DNA of 64,000 nucleotides, from the NCBI RefSeq assembly GCF_040222815.1, contig NZ_JAVKCH010000015.1:518479-582478 (forward strand), written 5' to 3'. The notes beneath the pieces were generated by a model that saw only the letters and a list, made by a program, of their open reading frames with translations, made no database searches and was not told where the DNA came from. Source of the stretch: Imperialibacter sp040222815 (lineage in GTDB: Bacteria > Bacteroidota > Bacteroidia > Cytophagales > Cyclobacteriaceae). Below are positions 36,498 through 44,493 of this stretch, one piece after another. Position 1 is the first letter of the stretch; each line of letters opens with the position of its first letter. Position numbers and translations under genes: made by a program.

Positions 36498-37283
36498 ATG
36501 ATTCAATACAAGACCGCAGAGGAAATTGAGCTAATGAGGATAAGTGCCCAGCTAGTTTCACGCACACTGGGTATGCTGGCAAAAGAAGTACAACCGGGTG
36601 TCACACCTCTGCATCTCGACAAGCTTGCAGAAGAATTTATCAGGGATCACGGAGCTATTCCGGGGTTTCTTGGGCTTTACGATTTTCCTAACTCCTTGTG
36701 CATGTCGCTCAACGAGCAGGTTGTGCATGGCATTCCATCAGGCAAGCCACTAGCGGAAGGCGATATCATCTCGATTGACTGCGGGGTACTAAAAAATGGC
36801 TACTACGGGGATCAGGCCTATACTTTTATGGTGGGAGAGGTGTCAGACGAAATCAAAAAGCTTCTTAGGGTGACCAAAGAATGCCTCACATTGGGCATTG
36901 AGCAGGCCACGGCCTCCAACAGAATTGGTGACATTAGTTTTGCTATTCAAGCGCATGCCGAAGCCAATGGTTATGGCGTGGTGAGGGAGCTTGTAGGGCA
37001 TGGCCTGGGCAAGAAAATGCATGAGTCTCCCGAAGTGCCCAATTACGGAAGAAGAGGCAGTGGACCAAAAATCAAAGAAGGTCTCGTAATAGCCATCGAA
37101 CCCATGATCAACATGGGAACAAGAAGGGTAAAGCAGCTGAGAGACGGCTGGACAATTATTACTGCCGACAACAGACCCTCGGCCCATTACGAGCATGATG
37201 TAGCCATTGTTGATGGCAAGCCAGATGTTCTTACCACCTTTGATTTCGTAGAAGAAGCGCTGGGCGTGCTCCAGAGCAACTAG
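36498..37283 (+). CDS. map: Methionine aminopeptidase, type I
   Basis: MAP removes the initiator methionine from nascent proteins. This 261-residue enzyme has the pita-bread fold motifs with metal ligands: two Asp in DIISIDCGVLKNGYYGDQAY, His in GHGLGKKMHESPEVPNYG, Glu in IAIEPMINMG and Glu in HYEHDVAIVDG. HGIPSGKPL is the conserved substrate-pocket block. No N-terminal zinc-finger extension is present, as expected for bacterial type I. It ends 5 bases before the end of the convergent VOC gene. Confidence 0.96.
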   Translation: MIQYKTAEEIELMRISAQLVSRTLGMLAKEVQPGVTPLHLDKLAEEFIRDHGAIPGFLGLYDFPNSLCMSLNEQVVHGIPSGKPLAEGDIISIDCGVLKNGYYGDQAYTFMVGEVSDEIKKLLRVTKECLTLGIEQATASNRIGDISFAIQAHAEANGYGVVRELVGHGLGKKMHESPEVPNYGRRGSGPKIKEGLVIAIEPMINMGTRRVKQLRDGWTIITADNRPSAHYEHDVAIVDGKPDVLTTFDFVEEALGVLQSN

Positions 37284-37288
37284 TGTCC

Positions 37289-37675
37289 CTACCAAAGCCC
37301 TGGGGGCACAATCTCTATCACATGCCCGTCGGGGTCTTCAAAGTAGAAAGAGTAAATCCCTTCTTTCCACTTCTGCTCGTGCGTTATTTCGACACCCTTT
37401 TTTAGCAGTGCAGCCTTCCATCCGTCATAGGTCGGCGCTGGCACTTCAAATGCAATGTGTTGCTTGCCCTCCGCATAATGTGGCGGCAACACCTTTTCAT
37501 TGCGTGTGGCCGATGCATCGAAACAAAGCAACACTGTGTCGCCCACCTCAAAAAAAACATGACGGCCGGGCACCATTGCGATGACCGGCAGGCTCAGACA
37601 TTCGTGATAGAACTTCCGGGTAGCCTCTAGGTCAGACACATAAAGACATGTTTCTTTTATCCTTGTTATCTTCAT
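37289..37675 (-). CDS. VOC (glyoxalase/bleomycin resistance) superfamily protein
   Basis: This 128-residue protein is one VOC domain pair: IKETCLYVSDLEATRKFYHE opening, GKQHIAFEVPA in the middle and YSFYFEDPDGHVIEIVPPGL at the end. The His and Glu in these blocks are the usual divalent metal ligands. Family members include glyoxalases, fosfomycin-resistance enzymes and dioxygenases; the substrate cannot be told here. Its start overlaps the small gene at 37632-37883 by 44 bases in another frame. Confidence 0.87.
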   Translation of the reverse strand: MKITRIKETCLYVSDLEATRKFYHECLSLPVIAMVPGRHVFFEVGDTVLLCFDASATRNEKVLPPHYAEGKQHIAFEVPAPTYDGWKAALLKKGVEITHEQKWKEGIYSFYFEDPDGHVIEIVPPGLW

Positions 37676-37883
37676 TTACATCTATCTCTTGAAAAAACTC
37701 ACTAAAGAGTTTACGTTCAATAAGTTTGGTCTGTTCACCGTTTCCCCATTTCACGGAAATTTCGTACATTCCATTATACTTTCTTCCCTGGTAAACCGAG
37801 CCCTGCTCATATCCGTTTAAACCAACAAATGGTTTTGGCGCCTTAACGCACTCAAATCTAATTTTAAATTTATCAGTCAACAC
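37632..37883 (-). CDS. Small unrecognised protein overlapping the VOC gene
   Basis: I do not recognise this 83-residue frame. It starts with GTG at 37883 and has a compact, protein-like middle (GYEQGSVYQGRKYNGMYEIS followed by VKWGNGEQTKLIERKLFSEF) that looks like a small SH3-like beta domain, with an acidic tail. It has no signal peptide or membrane segment. It overlaps the VOC gene start by 44 bases in a different frame; the overlapping part is the variable tail. The overlap and GTG start leave some doubt whether it is translated. Confidence 0.5.
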   Translation of the reverse strand: MLTDKFKIRFECVKAPKPFVGLNGYEQGSVYQGRKYNGMYEISVKWGNGEQTKLIERKLFSEFFQEIDVNEDNKDKRNMSLCV

Positions 37884-38244
37884 CGTGCTATTTATTTGGG
37901 GGGCAAATATAGCCTTATCTCAAGTTTTGCTGTTACATTTCTGACAATAATTGTTAACATTTATTTTTTGTACTTTTCCAATATGCTGTTTCTCTATTCC
38001 ATGTGTTCAGGTCATCCGATAGTTGGCAGAAAACCATGTTGGGATATCCATTCTCCCATTTACCAAACCCCCTGTAAATTAATTCTTAGCATAAAACCCT
38101 TGAATCCGTTATAATTTATTTAATTTAATCTCTAGAAGGGTTTGTCCTATGGCTATTTAGCTGCTTTGGGGTAAAATTCGACACTTGAATCAGTATACTC
38201 TATTGTTTTCACAAATTGTACTCTTTACGTATTAGCACATTATA
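37884..38244. other. AT-rich intergenic region between divergent genes
   Basis: This 361-base region separates the minus-strand small gene from the plus-strand gene at 38245. It is AT-rich and contains short frames only; a 72-codon frame at 37896-38114 has no homology-like features. It probably holds two divergent promoters. No element matches the TTG / TAnnTTTG consensus well. Confidence 0.5.
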
Positions 38245-39804
38245 ATGGAAGAACTAGTTAAGCTCATTGAAATTGCAAAAAAGAAAGGTCAGCGAAGCAT
38301 ACAGCTCGTTAACCAGAATTTTCGAAAGAAGGAAATCTCAAAAGACAATCAACTTTATGAGGGGATTATAACAGGAGAGTTTCTCAACGATGATGATGCA
38401 GCCACCAAAATGTTTGACACTGATCCTGGCAACAGAAATTACAGAAACGCCAAGACAAAGTTAAAACAGCGGCTTCTCAATCATCTTTACTTTCTCGACT
38501 ACGACAAGGACATCTACACGTTGCACAACAAGATGTCCTACGAATGTCTTCATACGCTGCATCAAACGAAGATTCTTTTCATGGAGGGATCTTCAGAAAT
38601 TGGCATTCGGCTTATCCCTCAATTAGTAAGGGCCACTACCGAGTTTGAATTCCACGAGATAAAAATCGAAGCGCTCATTATTCTGAGGAACGAATATGCG
38701 CACATGGGAAAGCTTACGCCCTACCTTGAAACTCAGGCCGAAATTGATGTGGTTACCAACACACTCAAAATAACCCGGCAGTGCGAGGAGCTTTACTTTA
38801 GTACGCTGGTTAACATCAATAAGTCGGTAAGTGCCCAGCAGCGGGTTATTGATGCTATTCCGAAGACTATCAAGCAAATAGAAGAGGCTGCCAAGCAGCT
38901 TAAAAGCAATCGACTTGACGTGCTGTCGTACAAGCTAAAGTTGCTGTACAACCAGCTTACCTGGAAGTTCAAAGAGAACCTCACCATTTGTACCGAAATA
39001 GAGAAAAAGTACCTCAACAAGCACAACCATGAGGTGGAGGTTGATTTGAGCAAAAATCAAATTTCTCTGATAAAAATCTATTGCTTCTACAACACGGGGG
39101 ATGTTGAGAACGGAAAGGCGTATGCCACCAAGGCACTCAGCCTCTTCAAAAACGGCAGCCCTGAGTGGTTTGATTTCATGGAGTACTACTTCCTGCTACT
39201 AATGAAAGGGGAGATGTACAAAGACGCCGGAAAAGCTTTCAGAGCCATCAGAACCAACAAGAACTACGTGCATCTTGACGAGGTGGACAAAAATCGCTGG
39301 CTGATCTACAGAGCCTTCCTTGTTTTCGTCAACGACGAAAAGCTACTCAAATGGGGCTTTGACCTCGAGGAGTTCCTTAACAAAGTGCCTGACTACTCCA
39401 AAGACATGAATAACTACGCCGTCGGCACATTGGTTATTCAATTCTTATATCTGTTGAGAGATGCGGAAGTAATCAAGCTCAAGGCCGTGCTTCAAGAGCT
39501 TGAGAAATACAACTCCGAGCATTTGGACAAGAGAACAAACTACAGGAACAGCATCTTCATCAGGTTGATTTCTATGGTAACTGAAAATGAGTTTAGTCAC
39601 GATGCCATCAAAGACAGAGGCAAGGTATACTTCTCGAAACTGAAGAGGACAAAAATCCCTTGTGAGATCAAGGTTGACCTGGAAGTGATTCCTTATGAAA
39701 TCCTATGGAGTTATATCCTGAAGATTTTGTCGAGCAATAAGTTTTATGTTCACTATCGTTTCTACGACATTCACTTCAAGCAGATGGCGGAACAAGCGAA
39801 GTAA
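38245..39804 (+). CDS. Unrecognised helical-repeat protein (519 residues)
   Basis: I do not recognise a named domain. The protein has no signal peptide or membrane helix and should be cytoplasmic. It is almost entirely alpha-helical with TPR-like character in its second half: ISLIKIYCFYNTGDVENGKA followed by YATKALSLF, then YFLLLMKGEMYKDAGKAFRA. The N-terminal third begins with EELVKLIEIAKKKGQRSIQL and resembles other helical Bacteroidota proteins of about 500 residues that may serve as scaffolds. It stands alone, 49 bases upstream of the ClC gene on the same strand. Confidence 0.82.
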   Translation: MEELVKLIEIAKKKGQRSIQLVNQNFRKKEISKDNQLYEGIITGEFLNDDDAATKMFDTDPGNRNYRNAKTKLKQRLLNHLYFLDYDKDIYTLHNKMSYECLHTLHQTKILFMEGSSEIGIRLIPQLVRATTEFEFHEIKIEALIILRNEYAHMGKLTPYLETQAEIDVVTNTLKITRQCEELYFSTLVNINKSVSAQQRVIDAIPKTIKQIEEAAKQLKSNRLDVLSYKLKLLYNQLTWKFKENLTICTEIEKKYLNKHNHEVEVDLSKNQISLIKIYCFYNTGDVENGKAYATKALSLFKNGSPEWFDFMEYYFLLLMKGEMYKDAGKAFRAIRTNKNYVHLDEVDKNRWLIYRAFLVFVNDEKLLKWGFDLEEFLNKVPDYSKDMNNYAVGTLVIQFLYLLRDAEVIKLKAVLQELEKYNSEHLDKRTNYRNSIFIRLISMVTENEFSHDAIKDRGKVYFSKLKRTKIPCEIKVDLEVIPYEILWSYILKILSSNKFYVHYRFYDIHFKQMAEQAK

Positions 39805-39853
39805 GTGATATCGAAGGTCAACATCTCTTATATTTTGTAGTACATTTGACGAT

Positions 39854-41635
39854 ATGAGAGGAAATGATGTGCTTCTGAAATTTCTCATTTGGAGGCTCAG
39901 AAACATCAGCGATAAGAACTTCATTCTGATCCTGGCGGGGATTGTCGGGGCCATTGCAGGGATTGCTGCGGTGGTGTTGAAGAGCAGCGTTCATTTCATT
40001 CAACGACTGCTTGAGAGAAATTTTTATCTGTATGATATCAATTTCTCTTATCTGGTGTATCCGTTGATTGGAATTGTTATCACGCTGGTCATTTCCAAAT
40101 ACGTCCTCAAAGAGAAGCTCGGCCACGGTATTACCCACGTCCTCTACTCGATATCCAAAAATTCGAGTATCATCAAAAGGTCGAAAATGTACTCCCGCAT
40201 GATCACCAGTGCCATTACTGTTGGCTTTGGTGGTTCTGTGGGGCTGGAGGCTCCTATAGTGGTCACAGGCTCGGCCATCGGCTCCAATATTGCCCAGCTT
40301 GTTCATCTCAACTACAAAAAGAGGACGCTTTTAATAGGGTGCGGAACAGCTGGTGCCATCTCGGCTATATTCAACTCGCCTGTTGCTGGCGTTATATTCG
40401 CCATCGAAGTAATCCTGGCCGACGTCACCATTTCGTTGTTCATTCCGATTTTGATTGCCTCGGTAACCGGCTCTCTCGTGTCAAAAACGCTGTTGGGAAA
40501 CGACATTCTTTTCTCATTTCAGTTAAAAGACTCCTTTACGGCGGCCGATACCCCCTACTACATTTTGCTTGGTGTCGCATGCGGTTTAGTCTCCTTATAC
40601 TTTACCCGACTCACCTATTTTGTTGAGGGCAAGTTGTCCGGCATTAACAATGACTTTAACAGGGCGCTTATGGGTGGTGCCGCCCTTGCGCTTATCATTC
40701 TGATTCTTCCTCCAATATATGGTGAGGGCTATGAAACTATTAAGTCGCTTCTCAATGGAAACGAAGATGAAGTGCTCCAGAGGAGCTTATTTTATGGCCT
40801 CAGAGAGAACGGGCTTATCATCATCTTCTTCTTGTTTGCGGTCATGCTCCTCAAGCCAATCGCCTCGGCCACCACTATTGGCGCTGGCGGCAGCGGTGGT
40901 ATCTTCGCTCCTTCCCTCTTCCTGGGTGGGGTTACTGGCTACTTTTACGCCCGCACCATTACGCAGGTATTTCCATTTACCAACCTCAGCCTGAGCAATT
41001 TTACACTAGTGGGCATGTGCGGCGTTATGAGCGGCGTGTTACATGCGCCCCTTACTGCCATCTTCCTTATCGCCGAAATCACAAGCGGGTATACATTGTT
41101 CGTTCCATTGATGCTGGTCTCCGCTATATCATACAGCACTATTTCCTACTTCGAAAAGTATTCCATTTACACCAAGCACCTTGTGGAGAAGGGCGACCTG
41201 ATACCCAACGACAAGGACAGGCTGGTACTTAGCCAGATACTGCTTGAGAAAATAGTAGAAACCGATCTTTTAACCATTCACCCAAATGCCACGCTGGATG
41301 ACCTCGTGAAGTTAGTCAGGAAGTCGAGACGCAATATTTTCCCTGTGGTAAATGATCTTGGTGAGCTTGAGGGAATCATCACTTTGGACGATGTGAGAGA
41401 GATCATGTTCAACGAAGAAGCCCGAAAAAGCATCATTGTAAGAACCTGGATGACGCCACCACCGGCGTTTGTGTCTTCCAATGAAAAAATGCAAAGCGTG
41501 ATGAACAAGTTTGAGATTTCGCAGGCATGGAATCTTCCTGTGATCGATGACGGAAAGTACATCGGCTTCGTCTCTAAATCCAGCATTTTCAGCGCCTACC
41601 GCAGCAAGCTCATCCGCCAAAACCAGGAGGAGTAA
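39854..41635 (+). CDS. ClC-type chloride channel or transporter with CBS pair
   Basis: This 593-residue inner-membrane protein has the ClC fold: GFGGSVGLEAPIVVTGSAIG holds the gating glutamate (GLEAP, for GREGP) and GGSGGIFAPSLFLGG holds the GIFAP ion-binding motif. A C-terminal pair of CBS domains follows (RRNIFPVVNDLGELEGIITL, WNLPVIDDGKYIGFVSKSSI), which often bind adenine nucleotides. In the helix FNSPVAGVIFAIEVIL the position of the E. coli internal proton glutamate (Glu203) appears to be valine, so proton coupling may be altered or absent. A TACATTTG element ends only 5 bases before the start codon. Confidence 0.92.
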   Translation: MRGNDVLLKFLIWRLRNISDKNFILILAGIVGAIAGIAAVVLKSSVHFIQRLLERNFYLYDINFSYLVYPLIGIVITLVISKYVLKEKLGHGITHVLYSISKNSSIIKRSKMYSRMITSAITVGFGGSVGLEAPIVVTGSAIGSNIAQLVHLNYKKRTLLIGCGTAGAISAIFNSPVAGVIFAIEVILADVTISLFIPILIASVTGSLVSKTLLGNDILFSFQLKDSFTAADTPYYILLGVACGLVSLYFTRLTYFVEGKLSGINNDFNRALMGGAALALIILILPPIYGEGYETIKSLLNGNEDEVLQRSLFYGLRENGLIIIFFLFAVMLLKPIASATTIGAGGSGGIFAPSLFLGGVTGYFYARTITQVFPFTNLSLSNFTLVGMCGVMSGVLHAPLTAIFLIAEITSGYTLFVPLMLVSAISYSTISYFEKYSIYTKHLVEKGDLIPNDKDRLVLSQILLEKIVETDLLTIHPNATLDDLVKLVRKSRRNIFPVVNDLGELEGIITLDDVREIMFNEEARKSIIVRTWMTPPPAFVSSNEKMQSVMNKFEISQAWNLPVIDDGKYIGFVSKSSIFSAYRSKLIRQNQEE

Positions 41636-41642
41636 CCACATT

Positions 41643-41777
41643 TGTGGAAAACGGGCGGACTTATCCACGGGGTTTCCATTTGGAGTTCTTTTATATTCCA
41701 TTGATAATCAAACTCTTGCGACAAAGGCAGTAGGCGGGTGTGGATAACTCTTGCTAAATGTGGATATCTGTGGGATT
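41643..41777. other. Cluster of DnaA-box-like sites, candidate replication origin
   Basis: The 201-base gap between the ClC and thioredoxin-like genes contains TGTGGATAA at 41739-41747 (a perfect DnaA box, minus strand) and three one-mismatch boxes: TGTGGAAAA at 41643-41651, TTATCCACG at 41661-41669 and TGTGGATAT at 41759-41767. A weaker TGTGGGATT is at 41769-41777. AT-rich runs that could unwind flank them (about 41687-41715 and 41796-41830). Replication origin (oriC) is one explanation; a DnaA-titrating or reactivating site is another. Confidence 0.5.
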
Positions 41778-41836
41778 TACACCCTAATCGCCTCGTTGAC
41801 AAAAACATTACTGACATATAATTCGTAAATTGGGGT

Positions 41837-42319
41837 ATGCGACGCACAGTAGTTTTGTTATTTTTTCTATTCGGTGCCGGTGCAACCATTGCTCAAGAAG
41901 TAGAGGTAATCAAGTATCCGCAGTTGGACGCCATTATAAATGCGAAAGAGGATGGAGTCAAAGTCATTAACTTTTGGGCTACCTGGTGTAAACCTTGTGT
42001 AGAAGAAATAGGCTATTTTGAAGCTGCTAACACCCAATTCAGAGACAAAGGAGTTTCCGTTACTCTGGTCAGCTTTGACTTTGGCAAGGATGTTGAAAAG
42101 AAGGTGCAAAAGTTCATTGATAAAAATGACCTTCGCTCAAGAGTGCTAGTGCTGGACGAAACCGACTATAATTCGTTTATAGATAAGGTCTCTCCTTCGT
42201 GGTCGGGGGCCATTCCGGCGACACTCATTGTGAACTCAAAAACCGGCAAAAAGCAGTTCTATGAAAAGACGTTTAAGGAAGGGGAACTGTCTGAGGTTAT
42301 TGAAGCTTTTATAAACTAA
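41837..42319 (+). CDS. Secreted thioredoxin-like protein (TlpA type)
   Basis: This 160-residue protein has a signal peptide (LLFFLFGAGATIAQ) and a thioredoxin fold with the redox site WATWCKPC, followed by VSFDFGKDVEKKVQKFIDK and the cis-proline region GAIPATLIVNSKTGKK. It should act as a periplasmic thiol-disulfide oxidoreductase, often a reductant for cytochrome c maturation or envelope proteins. It lies 12 bases upstream of a second thioredoxin-fold gene in the same direction, forming a likely two-gene unit. Confidence 0.88.
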   Translation: MRRTVVLLFFLFGAGATIAQEVEVIKYPQLDAIINAKEDGVKVINFWATWCKPCVEEIGYFEAANTQFRDKGVSVTLVSFDFGKDVEKKVQKFIDKNDLRSRVLVLDETDYNSFIDKVSPSWSGAIPATLIVNSKTGKKQFYEKTFKEGELSEVIEAFIN

Positions 42320-42331
42320 ACCCTACTTACA

Positions 42332-42943
42332 ATGAAAAAGACAATCAGTTTGATAGTGTTGCTGGCCATTGTTCAGGTCAGTGCCGCACCTTTTGATGGG
42401 GGATACGAGGTAGGAGATATAGCCAGGGACTTTCAGCTTAAAAATGTGGATGGTGCCTCAGTAAGCCTGTCAGACTACAAAGAGGCTAAAGGCTTTATTG
42501 TGGTTTTTACTTGCAATACTTGCCCCTATGCCAAGTTGTATGAGCAAAGGATCATTGCTCTTGACAAAAAATACAAGGGGGCTGGCTATCCTGTCATTGC
42601 CATTCAACCCAACGACGGCTCGCTGTCACCCGGCGATTCGTTTGAAGCGATGCAGGCCAATAGCAAAAAGAAAGGTTTCAGCTTCCCTTACCTGCTTGAT
42701 GAAACCCAGGAAATTGCCCGTGCTTACGGTGCTGCCCGAACACCACATGTTTTCCTACTGAACAAGGAAAGTGGCAAGTTGAGGGTCGCTTATATCGGTG
42801 CCATTGACAACAACCACCAAGATTCGAATAAGGCGGATAAAAAGTATGTAGAAGATGCCGTAGATGCGCTGATAGCCAGCAGAAAAGTCCCTGTAACCTT
42901 CACCAAGGCCATTGGCTGTACGATTAAATGGAGCGGCACTTGA
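42332..42943 (+). CDS. Secreted peroxiredoxin/thioredoxin-fold protein
   Basis: This 203-residue protein has a signal peptide (SLIVLLAIVQVSAAP) and an AhpC/TSA-like thioredoxin fold: VGDIARDFQLKNVDGASVSL at the start and VFTCNTCPYAKLYEQR with a CxxC site (CNTC) in place of a classic peroxidatic motif. GAARTPHVFLLNKESGK contains the cis-proline. The family is common in Bacteroidota next to TlpA-like proteins; activity may be disulfide exchange rather than peroxidase. It ends before a strong hairpin shared with the convergent tonB gene. Confidence 0.87.
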   Translation: MKKTISLIVLLAIVQVSAAPFDGGYEVGDIARDFQLKNVDGASVSLSDYKEAKGFIVVFTCNTCPYAKLYEQRIIALDKKYKGAGYPVIAIQPNDGSLSPGDSFEAMQANSKKKGFSFPYLLDETQEIARAYGAARTPHVFLLNKESGKLRVAYIGAIDNNHQDSNKADKKYVEDAVDALIASRKVPVTFTKAIGCTIKWSGT

Positions 42944-42948
42944 CCGTA

Positions 42949-42981
42949 ATAAGAAAGGCTGGGGTTTCCAGCCTTTCTTAT
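42949..42981. terminator. Bidirectional terminator hairpin
   Basis: ATAAGAAAGGCTGG (42949-42962) and CCAGCCTTTCTTAT (42968-42981) form a perfect 14-base stem with a 5-base loop. It lies between the peroxiredoxin-like gene and the convergent tonB gene, 5 bases from each stop, and can end both transcripts. Confidence 0.8.
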
Positions 42982-42986
42982 GTTCT

Positions 42987-43649
42987 TTAATGAAGCTTGT
43001 AAATAATTGGCAGCACCATCCTTACTTTGACGGGACGGCCACCTTGCCTGCCGGGCTTCCACGCAGGCGCTTTGGAAAGCACCCTCAGCGACTCGCTATC
43101 GAAGTCTTCGTTGATGCCCTTAATCACCTTTAAGTCCGTCAGGTTGCCCTGCTCATCTACAATGAACTGAACATAGACCTTCCCCTGAATATCGTTTCTG
43201 ATGCCGCTTTTTGGGTACCTGATATTCTTGCCAAGGAATGCCATGAAGTCAGCCATGCCCCCTACCGGATCGGGCATTACCTCGGCATAGTCTACAAACT
43301 CTGGGGCAACCTCATCGATCGGCTCCGGCATTAGTTCAGAGAGGTCGATCTCTTCCACTTCAACCGGGTCAATAATCAGCTCAACTTCCGGAACATCAAT
43401 TTCATTATCAACTTCTTTGATCTCAGGCATAACAACCTTTGGCTTAGGTGGATCCGGAACTTTTGTCAGAGGCACATCCACAACCTCAATCACCTGTGCG
43501 GCAATTTCTGCGACAGTAATCGGCGGCTCATACGCCGTGCGCCACTCAAAAGCCGTGACTACCAGCGCCAGGGCCACCATAAATCCAATGGACAGGTGCA
43601 GGCCGTAACGGCGCTGTACATCTGCCCGGGGGTTTTTCTTTGCTTCCAT
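42987..43649 (-). CDS. tonB: Energy transducer TonB
   Basis: TonB couples the inner-membrane proton gradient to outer-membrane receptors. This 220-residue protein has one N-terminal helix (LHLSIGFMVALALVVTAFEW), a Pro-, Val- and acid-rich periplasmic stretch and a C-terminal TonB domain from about residue 140 (NIRYPKSGIRNDIQGKVYVQ, KAPAWKPGRQGGRPVKVRMV). The GKVYVQFIVDEQG and PGxQxGxPVKV blocks are typical of Bacteroidota TonB paralogues. It follows a sigma-factor gene and a small membrane-protein gene on the same strand, suggesting regulated expression of one particular TonB. Confidence 0.93.
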   Translation of the reverse strand: MEAKKNPRADVQRRYGLHLSIGFMVALALVVTAFEWRTAYEPPITVAEIAAQVIEVVDVPLTKVPDPPKPKVVMPEIKEVDNEIDVPEVELIIDPVEVEEIDLSELMPEPIDEVAPEFVDYAEVMPDPVGGMADFMAFLGKNIRYPKSGIRNDIQGKVYVQFIVDEQGNLTDLKVIKGINEDFDSESLRVLSKAPAWKPGRQGGRPVKVRMVLPIIYKLH

Positions 43650-43673
43650 TTTTGTAGTGTTTAAAGTTTACGG

Positions 43674-43859
43674 TTATCGAAATAGAAAAAAGAGTGCTAC
43701 GCTTACTGCTACCAGAAAAAGCAAATAGAATAATCTGGTCATCACCTGTTTGATCCGTTCCTTCTTGTACCGACGGCTCAGCTGGTCGAAGTTTTTGTAC
43801 CTCGACGTCCGCTTTTCGTGAAAAGCCCCCCTCCGTATCCGTATATCGTACTTCTTCAT
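43674..43859 (-). CDS. Small single-helix membrane protein, unrecognised
   Basis: This 61-residue frame has a basic N-terminal half (MKKYDIRIRRGAFHEKRTSR) and one C-terminal membrane helix (LFYLLFLVAVSVALFFLF). Its ATG overlaps the stop of the sigma-factor gene (ATGA), which supports translation. It could be a small regulator of the sigma factor or of TonB, but no family is recognised and the basic N-terminus does not look like a normal anti-sigma domain. Confidence 0.72.
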   Translation of the reverse strand: MKKYDIRIRRGAFHEKRTSRYKNFDQLSRRYKKERIKQVMTRLFYLLFLVAVSVALFFLFR

Positions 43860-44425
43860 CGCCCCGACACTTTTTCTTTTAACTTTTGCAATGCCCTGTA
43901 ATACCTCATCTTCACTGTACTCTCATTCTTTTCGAGGATGAAAGCGATCTCATAAAATGCCTTCCCTTCAAAGAACTTGAGCTCCAGAATGGCCACTTCG
44001 TCCTCATCGAGCAGGTCGATAAGGCTGATCACTTTTTCAGCCTCCATTTTCACCTCCACCTCGCTCTCCAGAATCTCCCTCAGGTTCGTCTCGTCAATGC
44101 TGATCACCATCCGCTTCTTTGTTCGGTGATAGTGGGCCAGCACCTCGTTTCTGGCTATTTTCATCAAGTAGGCCTGATAGGGCACACCGTTGTACTGAAA
44201 CTTTTTTATCGCCAGCATGGCCTTGAGAAACACTTCCGAAACAAGGTCGGCTGCCAATTCATCGTCGTCCGTTTTGCGCAAAACAAACCGGAAAATCGAG
44301 TCGTATTGTTGGTTATAAATCTTGCCGAAATGGTCAATATTTTTCTTCGAAAGAAGGAGGAGCTCTTCTTCGTTGTAGTCCGACTGTGCATTTTCTATGT
44401 GAGTCTCCTCTTTCAAAAGAACCAA
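43856..44425 (-). CDS. ECF-type RNA polymerase sigma factor
   Basis: This 189-residue sigma-70 family protein has region 2 (FGKIYNQQYDSIFRFVLRKT, DDELAADLVSEVFLKAMLAI) and region 4 (DEDEVAILELKFFEGKAFYE, KNESTVKMRYYRALQKLKEK), the layout of extracytoplasmic-function sigma factors. It should direct polymerase to a small set of promoters. No ATG gives the full protein; TTG at 44425, or another TTG at 44416, must serve as the start, and AGGAG lies only a few bases after the second one. It is followed by a coupled 61-residue membrane protein and a tonB gene. No classic anti-sigma gene is next to it. Confidence 0.87.
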   Translation of the reverse strand: MVLLKEETHIENAQSDYNEEELLLLSKKNIDHFGKIYNQQYDSIFRFVLRKTDDDELAADLVSEVFLKAMLAIKKFQYNGVPYQAYLMKIARNEVLAHYHRTKKRMVISIDETNLREILESEVEVKMEAEKVISLIDLLDEDEVAILELKFFEGKAFYEIAFILEKNESTVKMRYYRALQKLKEKVSGR

Positions 44426-44493
44426 CTTTCCTATTAAAATCAGGAGATCAGCAGAAAAGTCACAATAGAAGCAGAAAAAGTTTTTGTGAGCTG

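Noticed and set aside
37896..38114. 72-codon frame with a hydrophobic segment in the AT-rich gap
   Set aside because: The hydrophobic look follows from AT-rich sequence; no start signal or similarity-like pattern.
41796..41822. TTGACA and TATAAT resembling a classic sigma-70 promoter before the TlpA-like gene
   Set aside because: The spacing is 15 bases and this phylum uses the TTG / TAnnTTTG type; likely AT-rich chance, so no promoter was called.
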